The notes beneath the pieces are model-generated. The model saw only the letters and a list, made by a program, of their open reading frames with translations. It searched no databases and was not told the DNA's origin. A stretch of DNA of 64,000 nucleotides from Pseudomonas anguilliseptica (GTDB lineage: Bacteria > Pseudomonadota > Gammaproteobacteria > Pseudomonadales > Pseudomonadaceae). This document shows positions 20,023-30,161 of this stretch, piece after piece (positions within the stretch are counted from its first letter, which is position 1; every line of letters starts with the position of its first letter). A program made the position numbers and the translations under genes. The DNA lies in the NCBI RefSeq assembly GCF_021375795.1, contig NZ_JAEIOI010000002.1:620001-684000 (forward strand), in the 5' to 3' direction.

Positions 20023-22416
20023 CTAATGCGTGCTAATTCGCTCCTTGGAATCAGTCTCGCGTTTTTCATCCTTTGCAACCATGGGAGCCGCATCAGGCAA
20101 GGGCTCCGGGGCGTATTGCAGCGCAATTTGCAGGACCTCGTCAATCCATTTAACCGGTTTAATCTGCAGGTCTTGCTTAATATTCTCCGGAATCTCTTTC
20201 AAGTCGCGCACATTCTCTTCCGGAATGATCACAGTCTTGATTCCACCACGGTGTGCGGCCAGGAGTTTTTCCTTCAAACCACCGATGGCCAATACCTGAC
20301 CACGCAGGGTGATTTCCCCGGTCATGGCCACATCTGCACGCACCGGGATCTGCGTCAATGCTGAAACCAGCGCCGTACACATGCCAACGCCTGCACTGGG
20401 GCCGTCTTTGGGTGTTGCCCCTTCCGGCATGTGAATATGGATATCCTGCTTCTCGTAGAAGTCCACAGGCACGCCCAAGCTCTTGGCCCGACTGCGCACA
20501 ACTGTCTGCGCGGCTGTGATCGACTCCAGCATCACATCGCCCAACGAGCCGGTTTTGATCAACTGACCTTTGCCCGGCACCACCACGGCTTCGATGGTCA
20601 GCAACTCACCACCAACCTGGGTCCAGGCCAGACCGGTTACCTGACCGATCTGATCCTGCTGCTCGGCCAGACCATAGCGGTGCTTGCGCACTCCCAAAAA
20701 GTGCTCAAGCGAATCAGCAGTGACCGTAACCTGGAAGCGCTTCTCGGCGGCGTGCTCCTTGACAGCCTTACGACATACCTTGGCAATCTGCCGCTCAAGA
20801 CCCCGCACCCCAGCCTCGCGGGTGTAGTAACGAATGATGTCGCGGATGGCCGCTTCTTCGAAGGCCAACTCGGTCTTCTTCAAACCATTGGCCTGAACCT
20901 GCTTGGGCGCCAGGTACTTGATCGCGATGTTGATCTTCTCCGCCTCGGTGTAACCCGGCAATCGAATCACTTCCATCCGATCCAGCAGCGGACCGGGGAT
21001 ATTCATCGAGTTAGCGGTGCAGAGGAACATCACATCCGACAGGTCGTAATCGACCTCCAGGTAGTGATCGTTGAAGTTATGGTTCTGCTCCGGATCCAGC
21101 ACCTCGAGCAGCGCGGATGCAGGATCACCACGCATGTCCTGCCCCATCTTGTCGATTTCATCGAGCAGGAACAGTGGGTTGCGCACACCGACCTTGGTCA
21201 TCTTCTGTATCAAACGTCCCGGCATAGAGCCAATATAGGTGCGGCGATGACCGCGAATTTCCGCCTCATCACGCACACCGCCGAGCGCCATGCGCACAAA
21301 TTTGCGATTGGTGGCGCTGGCGATCGACTCGGCCAGCGAGGTCTTACCCACACCAGGCGGCCCGACCAGACACAGCACCGGACCTTTGAGTTTTTTCACC
21401 CGTTTTTGCACGGCGAGGTATTCAAGGATGCGCTCCTTGACCTCTTCCAGACCGTAGTGATCCGCGTCCAGAATGTTCTCCGCACGAGCCAAATCAAGGC
21501 GCACTTTGCTCTGTGCTTTCCACGGCACATTGACCAGCCAATCGATATAGGAACGCACCACCGTGGCCTCAGCCGACATCGGCGACATCTGCTTGAGCTT
21601 GTTCAACTCAGCATTGGCCTTGGTGTGCGCCTCGGCGGTCAACCCGGCGTTCTCGATGCGCTTTTTCAGCTCATCGAGCTCGTTATGGCCTTCCTCGCTA
21701 TCGCCAAGTTCTTTCTGAATGGCCTTCATCTGCTCATTCAGGTAGTACTCGCGCTGACTGCGCTCCATCTGTTTCTTGACCCGCCCACGGATGCGCTTCT
21801 CGACCTGCAACAGATCAATCTCGGCATCCAGCAGTGCCAGCACATGCTCAACCCGGGCAGCCAGGTCGGTAATTTCCAGAATTTCCTGTTTCTGCTCGAT
21901 CTTCAGCACCATGTGCGCCGCCATGGTATCGACCAGACGCCCTGGCTCATCGATGCCATTGAGCGAAGCCAGCACCTCGGCCGGAACCTTCTTACCCAGC
22001 TGCACATACTGTTCGAACTGACTCAACAGACTGCGGGTAAACACTTCGGCCTCACGCTCGGCAGCATCCACCTCGTCAATCAGCTGCACTTCGGCGCGGC
22101 AATGGCCGTCAACTTCGATAAAGCGCTCGATCTCTCCGCGCTGCTCGCCCTCAACGAGCACCTTGACCGTGCCATCGGGCAGTTTCAGCAGCTGTAATAC
22201 CGTGGCAACGGTTCCCACGCGGTAGAGACCATCCTCGCTCGGATCATCGTCAGCGGGGTTCTTCTGGGCCAGCAACAGAATCTGCTTCTCGCCCGTCATT
22301 GCAGCCTCAAGGGCCTCAATGGATTTTTCACGCCCGACGAACAGCGGGATGACCATATGCGGATAGACCACAACATCGCGCAACGGCAGGAGAGGCAATT
22401 CGATGGTTGTCTTCAT
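20023..22416 (-). CDS. lon: ATP-dependent Lon protease (LonA)
   Basis: A 797-residue AAA+ protease degrading misfolded and regulatory proteins. N-terminal substrate-binding LON domain ([17 protein letters not shown] start, about 1-200), coiled coil ([18 protein letters not shown]), AAA+ module with Walker [10 protein letters not shown] and Walker [12 protein letters not shown], and the C-terminal peptidase domain with the Ser of DGPSAGVGM (near residue 680) and the Lys of [14 protein letters not shown]. The usual length is about 780-800. A heat-shock-type promoter lies upstream and clpX ends 149 bp upstream on the same strand, with a terminator in between. Confidence 0.97.
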   Translation of the reverse strand: MKTTIELPLLPLRDVVVYPHMVIPLFVGREKSIEALEAAMTGEKQILLLAQKNPADDDPSEDGLYRVGTVATVLQLLKLPDGTVKVLVEGEQRGEIERFIEVDGHCRAEVQLIDEVDAAEREAEVFTRSLLSQFEQYVQLGKKVPAEVLASLNGIDEPGRLVDTMAAHMVLKIEQKQEILEITDLAARVEHVLALLDAEIDLLQVEKRIRGRVKKQMERSQREYYLNEQMKAIQKELGDSEEGHNELDELKKRIENAGLTAEAHTKANAELNKLKQMSPMSAEATVVRSYIDWLVNVPWKAQSKVRLDLARAENILDADHYGLEEVKERILEYLAVQKRVKKLKGPVLCLVGPPGVGKTSLAESIASATNRKFVRMALGGVRDEAEIRGHRRTYIGSMPGRLIQKMTKVGVRNPLFLLDEIDKMGQDMRGDPASALLEVLDPEQNHNFNDHYLEVDYDLSDVMFLCTANSMNIPGPLLDRMEVIRLPGYTEAEKINIAIKYLAPKQVQANGLKKTELAFEEAAIRDIIRYYTREAGVRGLERQIAKVCRKAVKEHAAEKRFQVTVTADSLEHFLGVRKHRYGLAEQQDQIGQVTGLAWTQVGGELLTIEAVVVPGKGQLIKTGSLGDVMLESITAAQTVVRSRAKSLGVPVDFYEKQDIHIHMPEGATPKDGPSAGVGMCTALVSALTQIPVRADVAMTGEITLRGQVLAIGGLKEKLLAAHRGGIKTVIIPEENVRDLKEIPENIKQDLQIKPVKWIDEVLQIALQYAPEPLPDAAPMVAKDEKRETDSKERISTH

Positions 22417-22474
22417 GATTTCGGCTCTACGGCGGCCTTACGGCCGTAAACAGATGGGATGACCCTTAGCCCTA

Positions 22475-22503
22475 AGATGGGGGCAGCCCCAACAAAAAAC
22501 AAG
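22475..22503 (-). promoter_or_regulatory. Sigma-32 (heat-shock) promoter of lon
   Basis: On the minus strand: CTTG (22500-22503) beginning a CTTGTTT -35 element, a 14-bp spacer and CCCCATCT (22475-22482), an exact match to the CCCCATNT -10 consensus of RpoH promoters. It is placed about 60 bp before the lon start. RpoH control of lon is established in gammaproteobacteria; the assignment here rests on sequence. Confidence 0.65.
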
Positions 22504-22512
22504 CGCTGCAAC

Positions 22513-22542
22513 AGGAAAAGAAAAGGGGCCCGCAGGCCCCTT
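22513..22542 (-). terminator. Rho-independent terminator of clpX
   Basis: Minus-strand stem AAGGGGCC / GGCCCCTT with a 4-nt loop, followed by TTTCTTTTCC. It lies about 25 bp after the clpX stop and isolates clpX from lon. Confidence 0.8.
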
Positions 22543-22565
22543 GCTTTCAACATGTTACAACGCGA

Positions 22566-23846
22566 TCAAGCGTCTGGCGCAGCCTTGGCAGGCAGCTCGT
22601 TGTTCTCATAAATAAGCAACGGTTTGGATGCACCATCAATCACACTTTCATCAATGACCACCTTACTGACATCGGACTGCGACGGAATCTCGTACATGGT
22701 ATCGAGCAGGATACCCTCGAGAATCGAACGCAAACCGCGAGCACCGGTTTTACGCTCCAGTGCCTTGCGGGCAACCGACTTCAGTGCATCCGGACGGAAC
22801 TCCAGCTCAACACCTTCCATCTCGAACAGCTTGCCATACTGCTTGGTCAGGGCGTTCTTCGGCTCGGTCAGGATCTGCACCAGCGCCGCTTCGTCGAGCT
22901 CATCCAGTGTGGCGATAACCGGCAAGCGACCAACGAACTCAGGGATCAGACCAAACTTGACCAGATCATCCGGCTCGACGGCGCGAAGTGATTCGCCAAC
23001 CTTCTTGCCCTCTTCCTTGCTGCGTACTTCGGCACTGAAACCGATACCACCCTTGGTCGAACGCCCCTGGATGACCTTTTCCAGACCAGAGAACGCACCA
23101 CCGCAGATAAACAGAATATTGCGCGTATCGACCTGCAAGAATTCCTGCTGCGGATGCTTGCGACCACCCTGCGGCGGCACCGACGCAACGGTACCCTCGA
23201 TCAGCTTGAGCAGTGCTTGCTGCACGCCCTCACCTGATACGTCACGAGTAATCGATGGGTTGTCGGACTTGCGCGAAATCTTGTCGATTTCATCAATGTA
23301 GACAATGCCCATCTGAGCCTTTTCCACATCGTAATCGCACTTCTGCAGAAGCTTCTGAATGATGTTCTCGACGTCCTCACCGACATAACCCGCTTCGGTC
23401 AGGGTGGTGGCGTCGGCGATGGTGAAGGGTACGTTGAGCAAGCGTGCCAGGGTTTCCGCCAGCAGGGTCTTACCCGAGCCAGTTGGGCCGATCAGCAGGA
23501 TATTGCTCTTACCCAGTTCAACATCATCTTTCTTGTCGCGCTGATTGAGGCGCTTGTAGTGGTTGTACACCGCTACAGCCAAAACCTTCTTGGCACGCTC
23601 CTGGCCGATCACGTACTGATCGAGGATGGAGCTGATTTCCTTCGGAGCAGGCAATTTATGCGCGCTGCTCTCGGCCTGGGCTTCCTGCACCTCCTCACGG
23701 ATGATGTCGTTGCACAGGTCGACGCACTCGTCGCAGATAAAGACCGAGGGGCCGGCAATCAATTTGCGTACTTCATGCTGGCTTTTGCCGCAGAAGGAGC
23801 AATAAAGCAGCTTGCCGTTGTCCTCGCCGTTGCGGGTGTCAGTCAT
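22566..23846 (-). CDS. clpX: ClpX, ATP-binding unfoldase of the ClpXP protease
   Basis: A 426-residue AAA+ unfoldase feeding substrates to ClpP. The N-terminal zinc-binding domain has C16, C19, C38 and C41 ([17 protein letters not shown]). Walker A is GPTGSGKTL, Walker B VYIDEIDK, and the ClpP-contacting IGF-type loop (IGFSAEV) and the sensor region [10 protein letters not shown] are visible. The ATG at MTDTRNGED gives the standard length; an upstream in-frame start would add 15 unrelated residues. Downstream of clpP with a 111-bp gap that holds a GC-rich palindrome (23918-23934) but no T-run. Confidence 0.97.
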   Translation of the reverse strand: MTDTRNGEDNGKLLYCSFCGKSQHEVRKLIAGPSVFICDECVDLCNDIIREEVQEAQAESSAHKLPAPKEISSILDQYVIGQERAKKVLAVAVYNHYKRLNQRDKKDDVELGKSNILLIGPTGSGKTLLAETLARLLNVPFTIADATTLTEAGYVGEDVENIIQKLLQKCDYDVEKAQMGIVYIDEIDKISRKSDNPSITRDVSGEGVQQALLKLIEGTVASVPPQGGRKHPQQEFLQVDTRNILFICGGAFSGLEKVIQGRSTKGGIGFSAEVRSKEEGKKVGESLRAVEPDDLVKFGLIPEFVGRLPVIATLDELDEAALVQILTEPKNALTKQYGKLFEMEGVELEFRPDALKSVARKALERKTGARGLRSILEGILLDTMYEIPSQSDVSKVVIDESVIDGASKPLLIYENNELPAKAAPDA

Positions 23847-23957
23847 TCGTTCAATCCAATCCGATAGGCTTGAAACACAAGATGAGGGCAAATGCGGGCA
23901 TTTTCAAGCCCGCCGGAGGCCGGTGACACCGGCCCGCCCTATTTTGAGCCGCTTATT

Positions 23958-24593
23958 TTAAGCGGGGCGCTTTTCAATTACTTCGTCGATCAACCCGTAT
24001 TCACGAGCAGCCTCTGCGCTCATGAAATTATCACGATTGGTATCACGCTCGATTTCTTCCAGAGTACGCCCACTGTGCTTGGCCATCAGCGTGTTGAGAC
24101 GCTCGCGGATAAAGAGGATTTCCTTGGCGTGGATTTCGATATCCGACGCTTGCCCCTGGAAACCACCCAGAGGCTGGTGAATCATCACACGCGAGTTCGG
24201 CAGGCAGTAACGCTTGCCCTCAGCACCGGCGGTCAACAGAAATGCACCCATGCTGCATGCCTGGCCAATACAGGTAGTGGACACATTTGGCTTGATGAAC
24301 TGCATGGTGTCGTAGATCGACATACCCGCCGTCACCGAACCACCCGGGGAGTTGATATACAGGTGGATGTCCTTATCCGGGTTTTCCGCTTCAAGGAACA
24401 GCAGTTGCGCACAGATCAGGTTGGCCATGTAGTCCTCTACAGGACCAACCAGAAAGATCACGCGCTCTTTGAGCAGGCGCGAATAGATGTCGTAGGCGCG
24501 CTCACCGCGAGCTGACTGCTCGACAACCATAGGCACCAGGCCGCCAGCGGCTTGGATATTAGGCATTTGCTGCATAAAAGGATTGCGGGACAT
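23958..24593 (-). CDS. clpP: ClpP, proteolytic subunit of Clp proteases
   Basis: A 211-residue serine peptidase that forms the two-ring barrel used by ClpX and ClpA. Catalytic S114 in GQACSMGAF and H139 in MIHQPLGG are visible, with the Asp in the ERDTNRDNF helix completing the triad. [10 protein letters not shown] forms the substrate-binding strand. The short N-terminal segment [15 protein letters not shown] probably contains the autocatalytically removed propeptide. It lies between tig and clpX in the classical tig-clpP-clpX order. Confidence 0.97.
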   Translation of the reverse strand: MSRNPFMQQMPNIQAAGGLVPMVVEQSARGERAYDIYSRLLKERVIFLVGPVEDYMANLICAQLLFLEAENPDKDIHLYINSPGGSVTAGMSIYDTMQFIKPNVSTTCIGQACSMGAFLLTAGAEGKRYCLPNSRVMIHQPLGGFQGQASDIEIHAKEILFIRERLNTLMAKHSGRTLEEIERDTNRDNFMSAEAAREYGLIDEVIEKRPA

Positions 24594-24631
24594 GCTGCAC
24601 TCGCTCCCTAAATAGTCATGTCACAAATACG

Positions 24632-24659
24632 CATAAGCCAGCGCGGAGGCTGGCTTATG
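24632..24659 (-). terminator. Stem-loop between tig and clpP
   Basis: A perfect 11-bp stem (CATAAGCCAGC / GCTGGCTTATG) with a 6-nt loop. Only a weak T-tail (CGTATTTGTG) follows on the minus strand, so it may attenuate rather than fully terminate the tig transcript before clpP. Confidence 0.5.
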
Positions 24660-24683
24660 GCGTGTTCGAACGAGGTAAAGAAA

Positions 24684-25994
24684 TCAGGCGGCTTGTGGTG
24701 CTTCTACCGGCTTGACAGCTTCTTCGTACGAGACCGCTTTATCGGTCACGTTGGCCTTCTGCAAAACAGTATCTACAACTTGCTCTTCCAGTACAACCGA
24801 ACGCACTTCGTTCATTTGCTGGTCGTTTTTGTAGTACCAGGCTACAACCTGCTCAGGCTCTTGGTAAGCCGAAGCCATTTCCTGAATCATTTCGCGCACG
24901 CGGGCGTCATCCGGCTTCAGCTCGCACTGCTTGACCACCTCAGCTACAACCAGACCCAGTACAACACGGCGCTTGGCTTGCTCTTCAAACAACTCAGCTG
25001 GCAGCTGCTCAGGCTTGAGGTTGCCGCCGAACTGCTGAACGGCCTGGACGCGCAGACGGTTCACTTCGTTGCTGATCAGTGCTTTCGGCACTTCGATCGG
25101 GTTGGCAGCCAGCAGACCGTCCATCACCTGGTTTTTAACCTTGGATTTGATGGCCTGGCGCAGCTCGCGCTCCATGTTTTTGCGCACTTCAGCGCGGAAG
25201 CCTTCTAGGCCGCCTTCTTTCACGCCGAACAGGGCGAAAAAGTCATCATTCAGCTCAGGCAACTGAGGCGCCGCGATGCTGTTGACGGTGACGGTGAACT
25301 CGGCAGTTTTACCAGCCAGGTCGAGGTTCTGATAATCAGCCGGGAAAGTTGGGTTGATTACACGCTCTTCACCAGCTTTAGCACCAACCAGGGCGTCTTC
25401 AAAACCAGGGATCATACGACCGGAGCCGAGAACCAGCTGAGTACCTTTGGCCGAACCACCAGCAAAGACTTCGCCATCGATTTTGCCAACGAAGTCGATG
25501 TTCAGCTGATCGCCATTCTCGGCAGCGCGCTCGGCAGCTTCGAAACGGGTGTTCTGCTTGCGCAGGATTTCCAGCATGTTGTCGACGTCGGTGTCAGCCA
25601 CATCAGCCTGTAGGCGCTCGATGGCGATGGACTCGAAGCCACCAACGGTGAATTCCGGGAATACTTCAAAGGTCGCAACGTATTCCAGATCCTTGCCTTT
25701 CTCGAACGACTTCGGCTCAACGGCCGGAGCGCCAGCTGGATTGAGCTTCTGCTCAACAACGGCTTCGTAGAAGGTGGATTGGATCAGATCACCCAGAGCT
25801 TCCTGACGCGCAGCATCTTCATAACGCTGACGAATCACGCTCATTGGCACTTTGCCAGGACGGAAACCAGGAACCTTGGCACGACGGGCAGTCTGCTGCA
25901 GACGCTTGTTGACTTCAGTCTCGATGCGCTCAACAGAGACGCCTACGGTCATACGGCGCTCGAGCGCAGAAGTACTTTCAACAGAAACTTGCAT
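24684..25994 (-). CDS. tig: Trigger factor, ribosome-associated chaperone
   Basis: A 436-residue chaperone that binds ribosomal protein L23 at the exit tunnel. The N-terminal ribosome-binding domain has the signature FRPGKVP (in [16 protein letters not shown], about residues 41-56). The middle FKBP-type prolyl isomerase domain contains [14 protein letters not shown] and [13 protein letters not shown]. The C-terminal chaperone arms are helical. The ATG giving [15 protein letters not shown] is the family start and has AGGATTATCC upstream; the longer reading adds 21 residues without similarity. First protein gene after the tRNA cluster. Confidence 0.96.
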   Translation of the reverse strand: MQVSVESTSALERRMTVGVSVERIETEVNKRLQQTARRAKVPGFRPGKVPMSVIRQRYEDAARQEALGDLIQSTFYEAVVEQKLNPAGAPAVEPKSFEKGKDLEYVATFEVFPEFTVGGFESIAIERLQADVADTDVDNMLEILRKQNTRFEAAERAAENGDQLNIDFVGKIDGEVFAGGSAKGTQLVLGSGRMIPGFEDALVGAKAGEERVINPTFPADYQNLDLAGKTAEFTVTVNSIAAPQLPELNDDFFALFGVKEGGLEGFRAEVRKNMERELRQAIKSKVKNQVMDGLLAANPIEVPKALISNEVNRLRVQAVQQFGGNLKPEQLPAELFEEQAKRRVVLGLVVAEVVKQCELKPDDARVREMIQEMASAYQEPEQVVAWYYKNDQQMNEVRSVVLEEQVVDTVLQKANVTDKAVSYEEAVKPVEAPQAA

Positions 25995-26123
25995 GGATAA
26001 TCCTCGTTGCACAGACATAAGCCGGCCGTTTACCGGCCCCGAATCAAGGGCATGCATTCTAGAGGGTCAATTTGCAGAAGTCACCCTAGATGCAGGCGGC
26101 AAACGGGAGGGAGTTCTAAAAGA

Positions 26124-26208
26124 TGGTGCGGACGGAGAGACTCGAACTCTCACGCCTTGCGGCGCTGGAACCTAAATCCAGTGTGTCTACCAATTCCACC
26201 ACGTCCGC
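26124..26208 (-). tRNA. tRNA-Leu (anticodon TAG)
   Basis: 85 nt including encoded CCA. Acceptor stem GCGGACG / CGTCCGC, a D-arm, anticodon stem CTGGA/TCCAG around loop TTTAGGT (anticodon TAG), a long class-II variable arm (CGCCGCAAGGCG) and T-arm GAGAGTTCGAGTCTCTC. It reads CUA/CUN leucine codons. Third of three tRNAs in one transcript. Confidence 0.97.
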
Positions 26209-26261
26209 AGGGTAAAGCCTTCATACAAAAACGCCAGGAACTAACCTGGCGTTTTGGAATA

Positions 26262-26338
26262 TGGGGTGGACGATGGGGATCGAACCCACGACAACAGGAG
26301 TCACAATCCTGTGCTCTACCAACTGAGCTACGCCCACC
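26262..26338 (-). tRNA. tRNA-His (anticodon GTG)
   Basis: 77 nt including the encoded G-1 and CCA. G-1 faces C73, the identity pair of tRNA-His. Anticodon stem CAGGA/TCCTG encloses TTGTGAC (anticodon GTG). T-arm with GGTTCGATCC. A copy-number-limited tRNA, flanked by the Leu and Arg tRNA genes. Confidence 0.97.
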
Positions 26339-26371
26339 ATATTGCATTTTGCTTGAGCCAAGACCGCCAAA

Positions 26372-26448
26372 TGGCGCACCCGGCAGGACTCGAACCTGCG
26401 ACCATCCGCTTAGAAGGCGGATGCTCTATCCAGCTGAGCTACGGGCGC
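26372..26448 (-). tRNA. tRNA-Arg (anticodon TCT)
   Basis: 77 nt including CCA. Acceptor stem GCGCCCG / CGGGTGC (one G-T pair), anticodon stem CCGC/GCGG around CTTCTAA (anticodon TCT), T-arm GCAGGTTCGAGTCCTGC. It reads AGA/AGG codons, which are rare in this GC-rich genome. First tRNA of the cluster. Confidence 0.97.
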
Positions 26449-26558
26449 TTATCCATCCGCTAGTGCAGACTTAAAGCTTTCGGCTTTGGAAAAAGCGTTT
26501 AACTTAAACCTTAGCCGTCTTACCCAGCGACCTGCTGTGCTCGACAAGCGGGGCGAAT

Positions 26559-26585
26559 GTTATAGAGGTGACTTCAGATCGTCAA
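26559..26585 (-). promoter_or_regulatory. Promoter of the tRNA-Arg-His-Leu cluster
   Basis: On the minus strand: TATAAC (26559-26564) with TTGACG 15 bp upstream (26580-26585); reading the -35 as TGTTGA gives a 17-bp spacer. The -10 is followed by a GC-rich discriminator (ATTCGCCCCGC), the hallmark of stringently controlled stable-RNA promoters. About 110 bp upstream of tRNA-Arg. Confidence 0.6.
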
Positions 26586-26718
26586 CAGGAAAAGTTAAAA
26601 AAATTCAGCCATTTAAAGGAGTTACGCGAAAACCCTGGCATCCGCCTTTGCCCGACAGCACGGTCATGCGAGAATGCGCGTCCTTTTTCCATCCTTTCTT
26701 TATGGTTAACCAAGCGCA

Positions 26719-27573
26719 ATGACCGCACAACTGATCGATGGCAAAGCAATTGCCGCCAGCCTGCGCCAGCAGATCGCCCAACGTGTCGCCGAACGACGCC
26801 AGCAAGGCCTGCGCGCACCCGGACTGGCTGTGATTCTCGTCGGTAGCGACCCTGCGTCCCAAGTCTACGTTTCGCACAAACGCAAAGACTGCGAAGAAGT
26901 CGGTTTCCTCTCGCAAGCTTATGACCTGCCCGCCACGACCAGTCAGGCCGAGCTGATGGCGTTGATTGATCGTCTGAATGACGACACCAGCATCGACGGT
27001 ATTCTGGTACAGCTACCGCTGCCAGAACATCTTGATGCTTCCTTATTACTGGAGCGCATCCGCCCGGATAAAGATGTCGACGGCTTCCACCCCTACAACA
27101 TCGGCCGCCTGGCCCAGCGCATGCCATTGCTGCGCCCCTGCACCCCGAAAGGCATCATGACTCTGCTGCAAAGCACCGGTGCAGACCTTTATGGCATGCA
27201 CGCGGTAGTGGTTGGCGCCTCGAATATTGTCGGCCGCCCGATGGCTATGGAGCTGCTGCTGGCTGGCTGCACCGTCACCGTGACGCACCGCTTCACCAAA
27301 GACCTGCCCATGCATGTTGGCCAAGCCGACATCGTTGTGGTGGCTGCGGGTAAGCCTGGCCTGGTGCATGGCGAGTGGATCAAACCCGGCGCTATCGTCA
27401 TCGACGTTGGCATCAACCGCCAGGCCGATGGCAAGCTGATCGGCGATGTGGTGTATGAAACCGCCCTGCCCCGTGCTGGCTGGATTACCCCGGTACCGGG
27501 CGGCGTCGGCCCGATGACCCGTGCCTGCCTGCTGGAAAACACCCTGCACGCCGCCGAGCACCTGCACACCTGA
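26719..27573 (+). CDS. folD: Bifunctional methylenetetrahydrofolate dehydrogenase / methenyltetrahydrofolate cyclohydrolase
   Basis: A 284-residue cytosolic enzyme interconverting 5,10-methylene-, 5,10-methenyl- and 10-formyl-tetrahydrofolate, supplying one-carbon units for purines and formyl-Met-tRNA. Signature motifs: [13 protein letters not shown] with the catalytic lysine (near residue 54), [17 protein letters not shown], and the NADP-binding [14 protein letters not shown]-terminal [10 protein letters not shown] completes the family pattern. Divergent from the tRNA cluster; the RBS before the ATG is weak. Full length for the family (~285). Confidence 0.96.
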   Translation: MTAQLIDGKAIAASLRQQIAQRVAERRQQGLRAPGLAVILVGSDPASQVYVSHKRKDCEEVGFLSQAYDLPATTSQAELMALIDRLNDDTSIDGILVQLPLPEHLDASLLLERIRPDKDVDGFHPYNIGRLAQRMPLLRPCTPKGIMTLLQSTGADLYGMHAVVVGASNIVGRPMAMELLLAGCTVTVTHRFTKDLPMHVGQADIVVVAAGKPGLVHGEWIKPGAIVIDVGINRQADGKLIGDVVYETALPRAGWITPVPGGVGPMTRACLLENTLHAAEHLHT

Positions 27574-27757
27574 TTCAGCAGAGCACGCCAGAACGACGGC
27601 ACTTCTTATGCAGGTGCCGTTTTTTAACTTCCGCTGGATACATCAATAACTCCCAGCCTTTGGACTTATGCACTCTGCGCGGTGTCGAAGCCCTACCGCC
27701 TGACCATATGTGCGCGACTCGGCGCAATCCGCAATTTCTGCCACGAGCCATGATCCG

Positions 27758-28657
27758 ATGCGCAAGCCAATGCACTACGCAGCTGCTGCCGCCCAAGCAT
27801 CACGCTGTAGCTGCCTATTATTCTCGATAGTGCTAGTGAGCGGATGCAGCAGCGCCACCGCACCACCACTCCGAACAGACATCGAACCCATACGCTTTCT
27901 GCTGAGCTTCGATGACGGCCCCAGCGCCAGCAGCACCCACAACCCAACCGCCCAGATACTCGACACCCTGGCCGACAACCCGATCCAACCGGGTATTAAG
28001 GCACTGTTCTTTGTCCAGACACGCGCCCCCACGGCCGGCGGCAGTACCCAGGGCCAGGCCTTGCTGCGCCGCCAGCAACGCGAAGGACATCTACTGGGGC
28101 TACACACCGCAACACCCGGCCATGCCAACCACCGCTTCCTCAGCTCAGAGGCGCTGGAACAATCATTGACCAATGGAGTAGCTGATCTTCAGGCCGTCAG
28201 TAACACCTCACCACGCCTGGTGCGACCACCCTTCTGGAACTATGACGAGCGCACCTTTGCCGCCTATCAGACACACGACCTGCATATCCTGCTAACCGAT
28301 TTGAGCGCCAATGATGGCAAGATCTGGGGCATCAACGGCAGCCTGCGTCGGCGCAGTAATTTGCGTGATCAGCTGGCGCAAGCCGCGCGACAGATCAACG
28401 TAGGCGCCCTACCGGCAGTCGACGGGGTCATCCCGGTAGTGGTGACCTTCCACGACCCCAACCCCTACACCGCACGACATATGCAGGAGTACCTGCAAAT
28501 ACTGATGGATGTGGCCGAAGAGGTCGGCCTGGCCACCGATAAACAACCGTTCTACGGCCAGCGCGACACCCTGCAACGTGCTGCATTAAAGCGCGCACTC
28601 GGCGATCCAAAGCAGTACGCCCGCCTGCCGGGCCTGTGGAACTGGCTGTGGAACTAG
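27758..28657 (+). CDS. Lipoprotein with polysaccharide-deacetylase (NodB/CE4) fold
   Basis: About 299 residues. N-terminal lipoprotein signal with lipobox LVSGC (Cys near residue 30). The deacetylase motif 1 is intact (SFDDGP, catalytic and metal Asp at 52-53). Motif 2 is odd: instead of H-[ST]-x-x-H it reads HTATPGH, with five residues between the histidines (116 and 122). Motif 3 appears as RPPFWNYD and a late VTFHDPNP may supply another histidine. CE4 enzymes remove N-acetyl groups from glycans such as peptidoglycan or exopolysaccharide; the substrate here is unknown and activity uncertain given motif 2. Start uncertain among in-frame ATGs at 27758 and 27770. A terminator shared with cysS follows. 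Confidence 0.7.
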   Translation: MRKPMHYAAAAAQASRCSCLLFSIVLVSGCSSATAPPLRTDIEPIRFLLSFDDGPSASSTHNPTAQILDTLADNPIQPGIKALFFVQTRAPTAGGSTQGQALLRRQQREGHLLGLHTATPGHANHRFLSSEALEQSLTNGVADLQAVSNTSPRLVRPPFWNYDERTFAAYQTHDLHILLTDLSANDGKIWGINGSLRRRSNLRDQLAQAARQINVGALPAVDGVIPVVVTFHDPNPYTARHMQEYLQILMDVAEEVGLATDKQPFYGQRDTLQRAALKRALGDPKQYARLPGLWNWLWN

Positions 28658-28673
28658 CCAGCCGTATGCAATA

Positions 28674-28701
28674 AAAAAGGCCGCTCGAAAGCGGCCTTTT
28701 T
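28674..28701. terminator. Bidirectional terminator between the deacetylase gene and cysS
   Basis: A 12-bp perfect stem AAAAAGGCCGCT / AGCGGCCTTTTT with a CGAA loop. It can terminate both converging genes. The core AAAAAGGCCGCT-N-AGCGGCCTTTTT closely resembles the terminator after fabI. Confidence 0.9.
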
Positions 28702-28715
28702 GTGCAACAACGAAA

Positions 28716-30098
28716 CTAGTCAGCCAGGCGCCAGGTGGTCGCACCCTTGCCGTCTTCCAGCACCACACCCATGGCAGTGAGCTGATCGCGAATACGGTCG
28801 GACTCGCCCCAGTTCTTCTCAGCGCGGGCCTGCAGACGCGCGGCGATCAAGGCTTCGACCTCGGCCGCATCGACCTTACCGGCAGCACCAGCCTGGAGGA
28901 AAGCTTCTGGCTCCAGCTGCAATACACCGAGCACACCAGCCAATTCCTTCAAGCGTGCAGCCAGAGCTGCAGCAGCCTGTACATCGCTTTCGCGCAGACG
29001 GTTGATCTCACGCGCCAGCTCAAACAACACGGCGCAGGCCTCCGGCGAGTTGAAGTCGTCATCCATCGCCGCCGCAAAGCGCTCGACAAAGGCTTCGCCA
29101 CCAGCGGGTACAGCATCAGGCAAGCCCTTGAGCGCATTGTAGAAACGCTCCAGCGCACCCTTAGCTTCGCGCAGGCTGTCTTCGGAGTAGTTGATCGGGC
29201 TGCGGTAATGGCTGGACACCAACAGGTAGCGCACCACTTCCGGGTGGTACTTCTCCAGTACTTCGCGGATGGTGAAGAAGTTGCCTAGGGATTTGGACAT
29301 TTTCTCGCCATCCACACGCACCGCACCAGCGTGCATCCAGGCATTGGCGTAGAGCTTGCCGGTGGCCGCCTCGCTCTGCGCGATCTCGTTTTCGTGGTGC
29401 GGGAATACCAGATCCGGGCCGCCACCATGGATATCGAAGGTTTCACCCAGGCAGCAAGTGGACATCACCGAACACTCGATATGCCAGCCCGGTCGACCAG
29501 CGCCCCACGGCGACTCCCAGCTTGGCTCGCCCGGTTTAACGCCCTTCCACAGCACGAAATCCAGCGGATCCTGCTTGGCTTCATCAACTTCGATGCGCGC
29601 ACCGATCTTCAGGTCTTCGATCTTCTTGCGCGACAGCTTGCCGTAACCGACGAACTTGCCGACCCGGTAATACACGTCACCATTGCCGGGCGCATAGGCA
29701 AAGCCCCTGTCGATCAGGGTCTGAATCATCTGATGCATGCCGGCAATATGATCAGTGGCACGCGGTTCCTGATCCGGACGCAGCACATTCAGACGTGCCT
29801 CGTCTTCGTGCATCGCCGCGATCATGCGCTCGACCAGCGCTTCAAACGGCTCGCCATTCTCGTTGGCACGCTTGATGATTTTGTCGTCGATGTCGGTGAT
29901 ATTGCGTACGTAGGTCACGTCATAGCCACGATGGCGCAGCCAGCGCGTCACCACATCGAACGCCACCATCACCCGCGCATGACCGATATGACAGAAGTCG
30001 TAAACCGTCATGCCGCACACGTACATGCGCACCTGGTTACCCACCAGCGGTTTGAAGACGTCTTTGCTTTTGGTCAGCGTGTTGTAGATCGAGAGCAT
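28716..30098 (-). CDS. cysS: Cysteinyl-tRNA synthetase
   Basis: A 460-residue class I aminoacyl-tRNA synthetase. HIGH motif at residues 37-40 in [11 protein letters not shown] and KMSKS in [12 protein letters not shown]. Zinc for cysteine recognition is bound by C28 (YVCGMT), the Cys in WHIECSVM and the HHE of PHHENEIAQ. The C-terminal anticodon-binding domain ends in TTWRLAD. I use the ATG giving [13 protein letters not shown], the family start; the longer reading adds 7 residues. It lies 63 bp downstream of glnS on the same strand, so glnS-cysS is probably one operon. Confidence 0.97.
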   Translation of the reverse strand: MLSIYNTLTKSKDVFKPLVGNQVRMYVCGMTVYDFCHIGHARVMVAFDVVTRWLRHRGYDVTYVRNITDIDDKIIKRANENGEPFEALVERMIAAMHEDEARLNVLRPDQEPRATDHIAGMHQMIQTLIDRGFAYAPGNGDVYYRVGKFVGYGKLSRKKIEDLKIGARIEVDEAKQDPLDFVLWKGVKPGEPSWESPWGAGRPGWHIECSVMSTCCLGETFDIHGGGPDLVFPHHENEIAQSEAATGKLYANAWMHAGAVRVDGEKMSKSLGNFFTIREVLEKYHPEVVRYLLVSSHYRSPINYSEDSLREAKGALERFYNALKGLPDAVPAGGEAFVERFAAAMDDDFNSPEACAVLFELAREINRLRESDVQAAAALAARLKELAGVLGVLQLEPEAFLQAGAAGKVDAAEVEALIAARLQARAEKNWGESDRIRDQLTAMGVVLEDGKGATTWRLAD

Positions 30099-30161
30099 CG
30101 GGGTTCCTTGGAAAACCACGGGCCGGCGTACCGGCCCGGTTCTAATCAGAGCATTTGAGCC

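Noticed and set aside
20431..22197. 588-codon open frame antisense to lon
   Set aside because: Shadow of third-position GC bias opposite lon; no domain or start signal.
23918..23934. GGCCGGTG-A-CACCGGCC palindrome between clpP and clpX as a terminator
   Set aside because: Loop too short for the full stem and no T-run; probably a minor mRNA structure.
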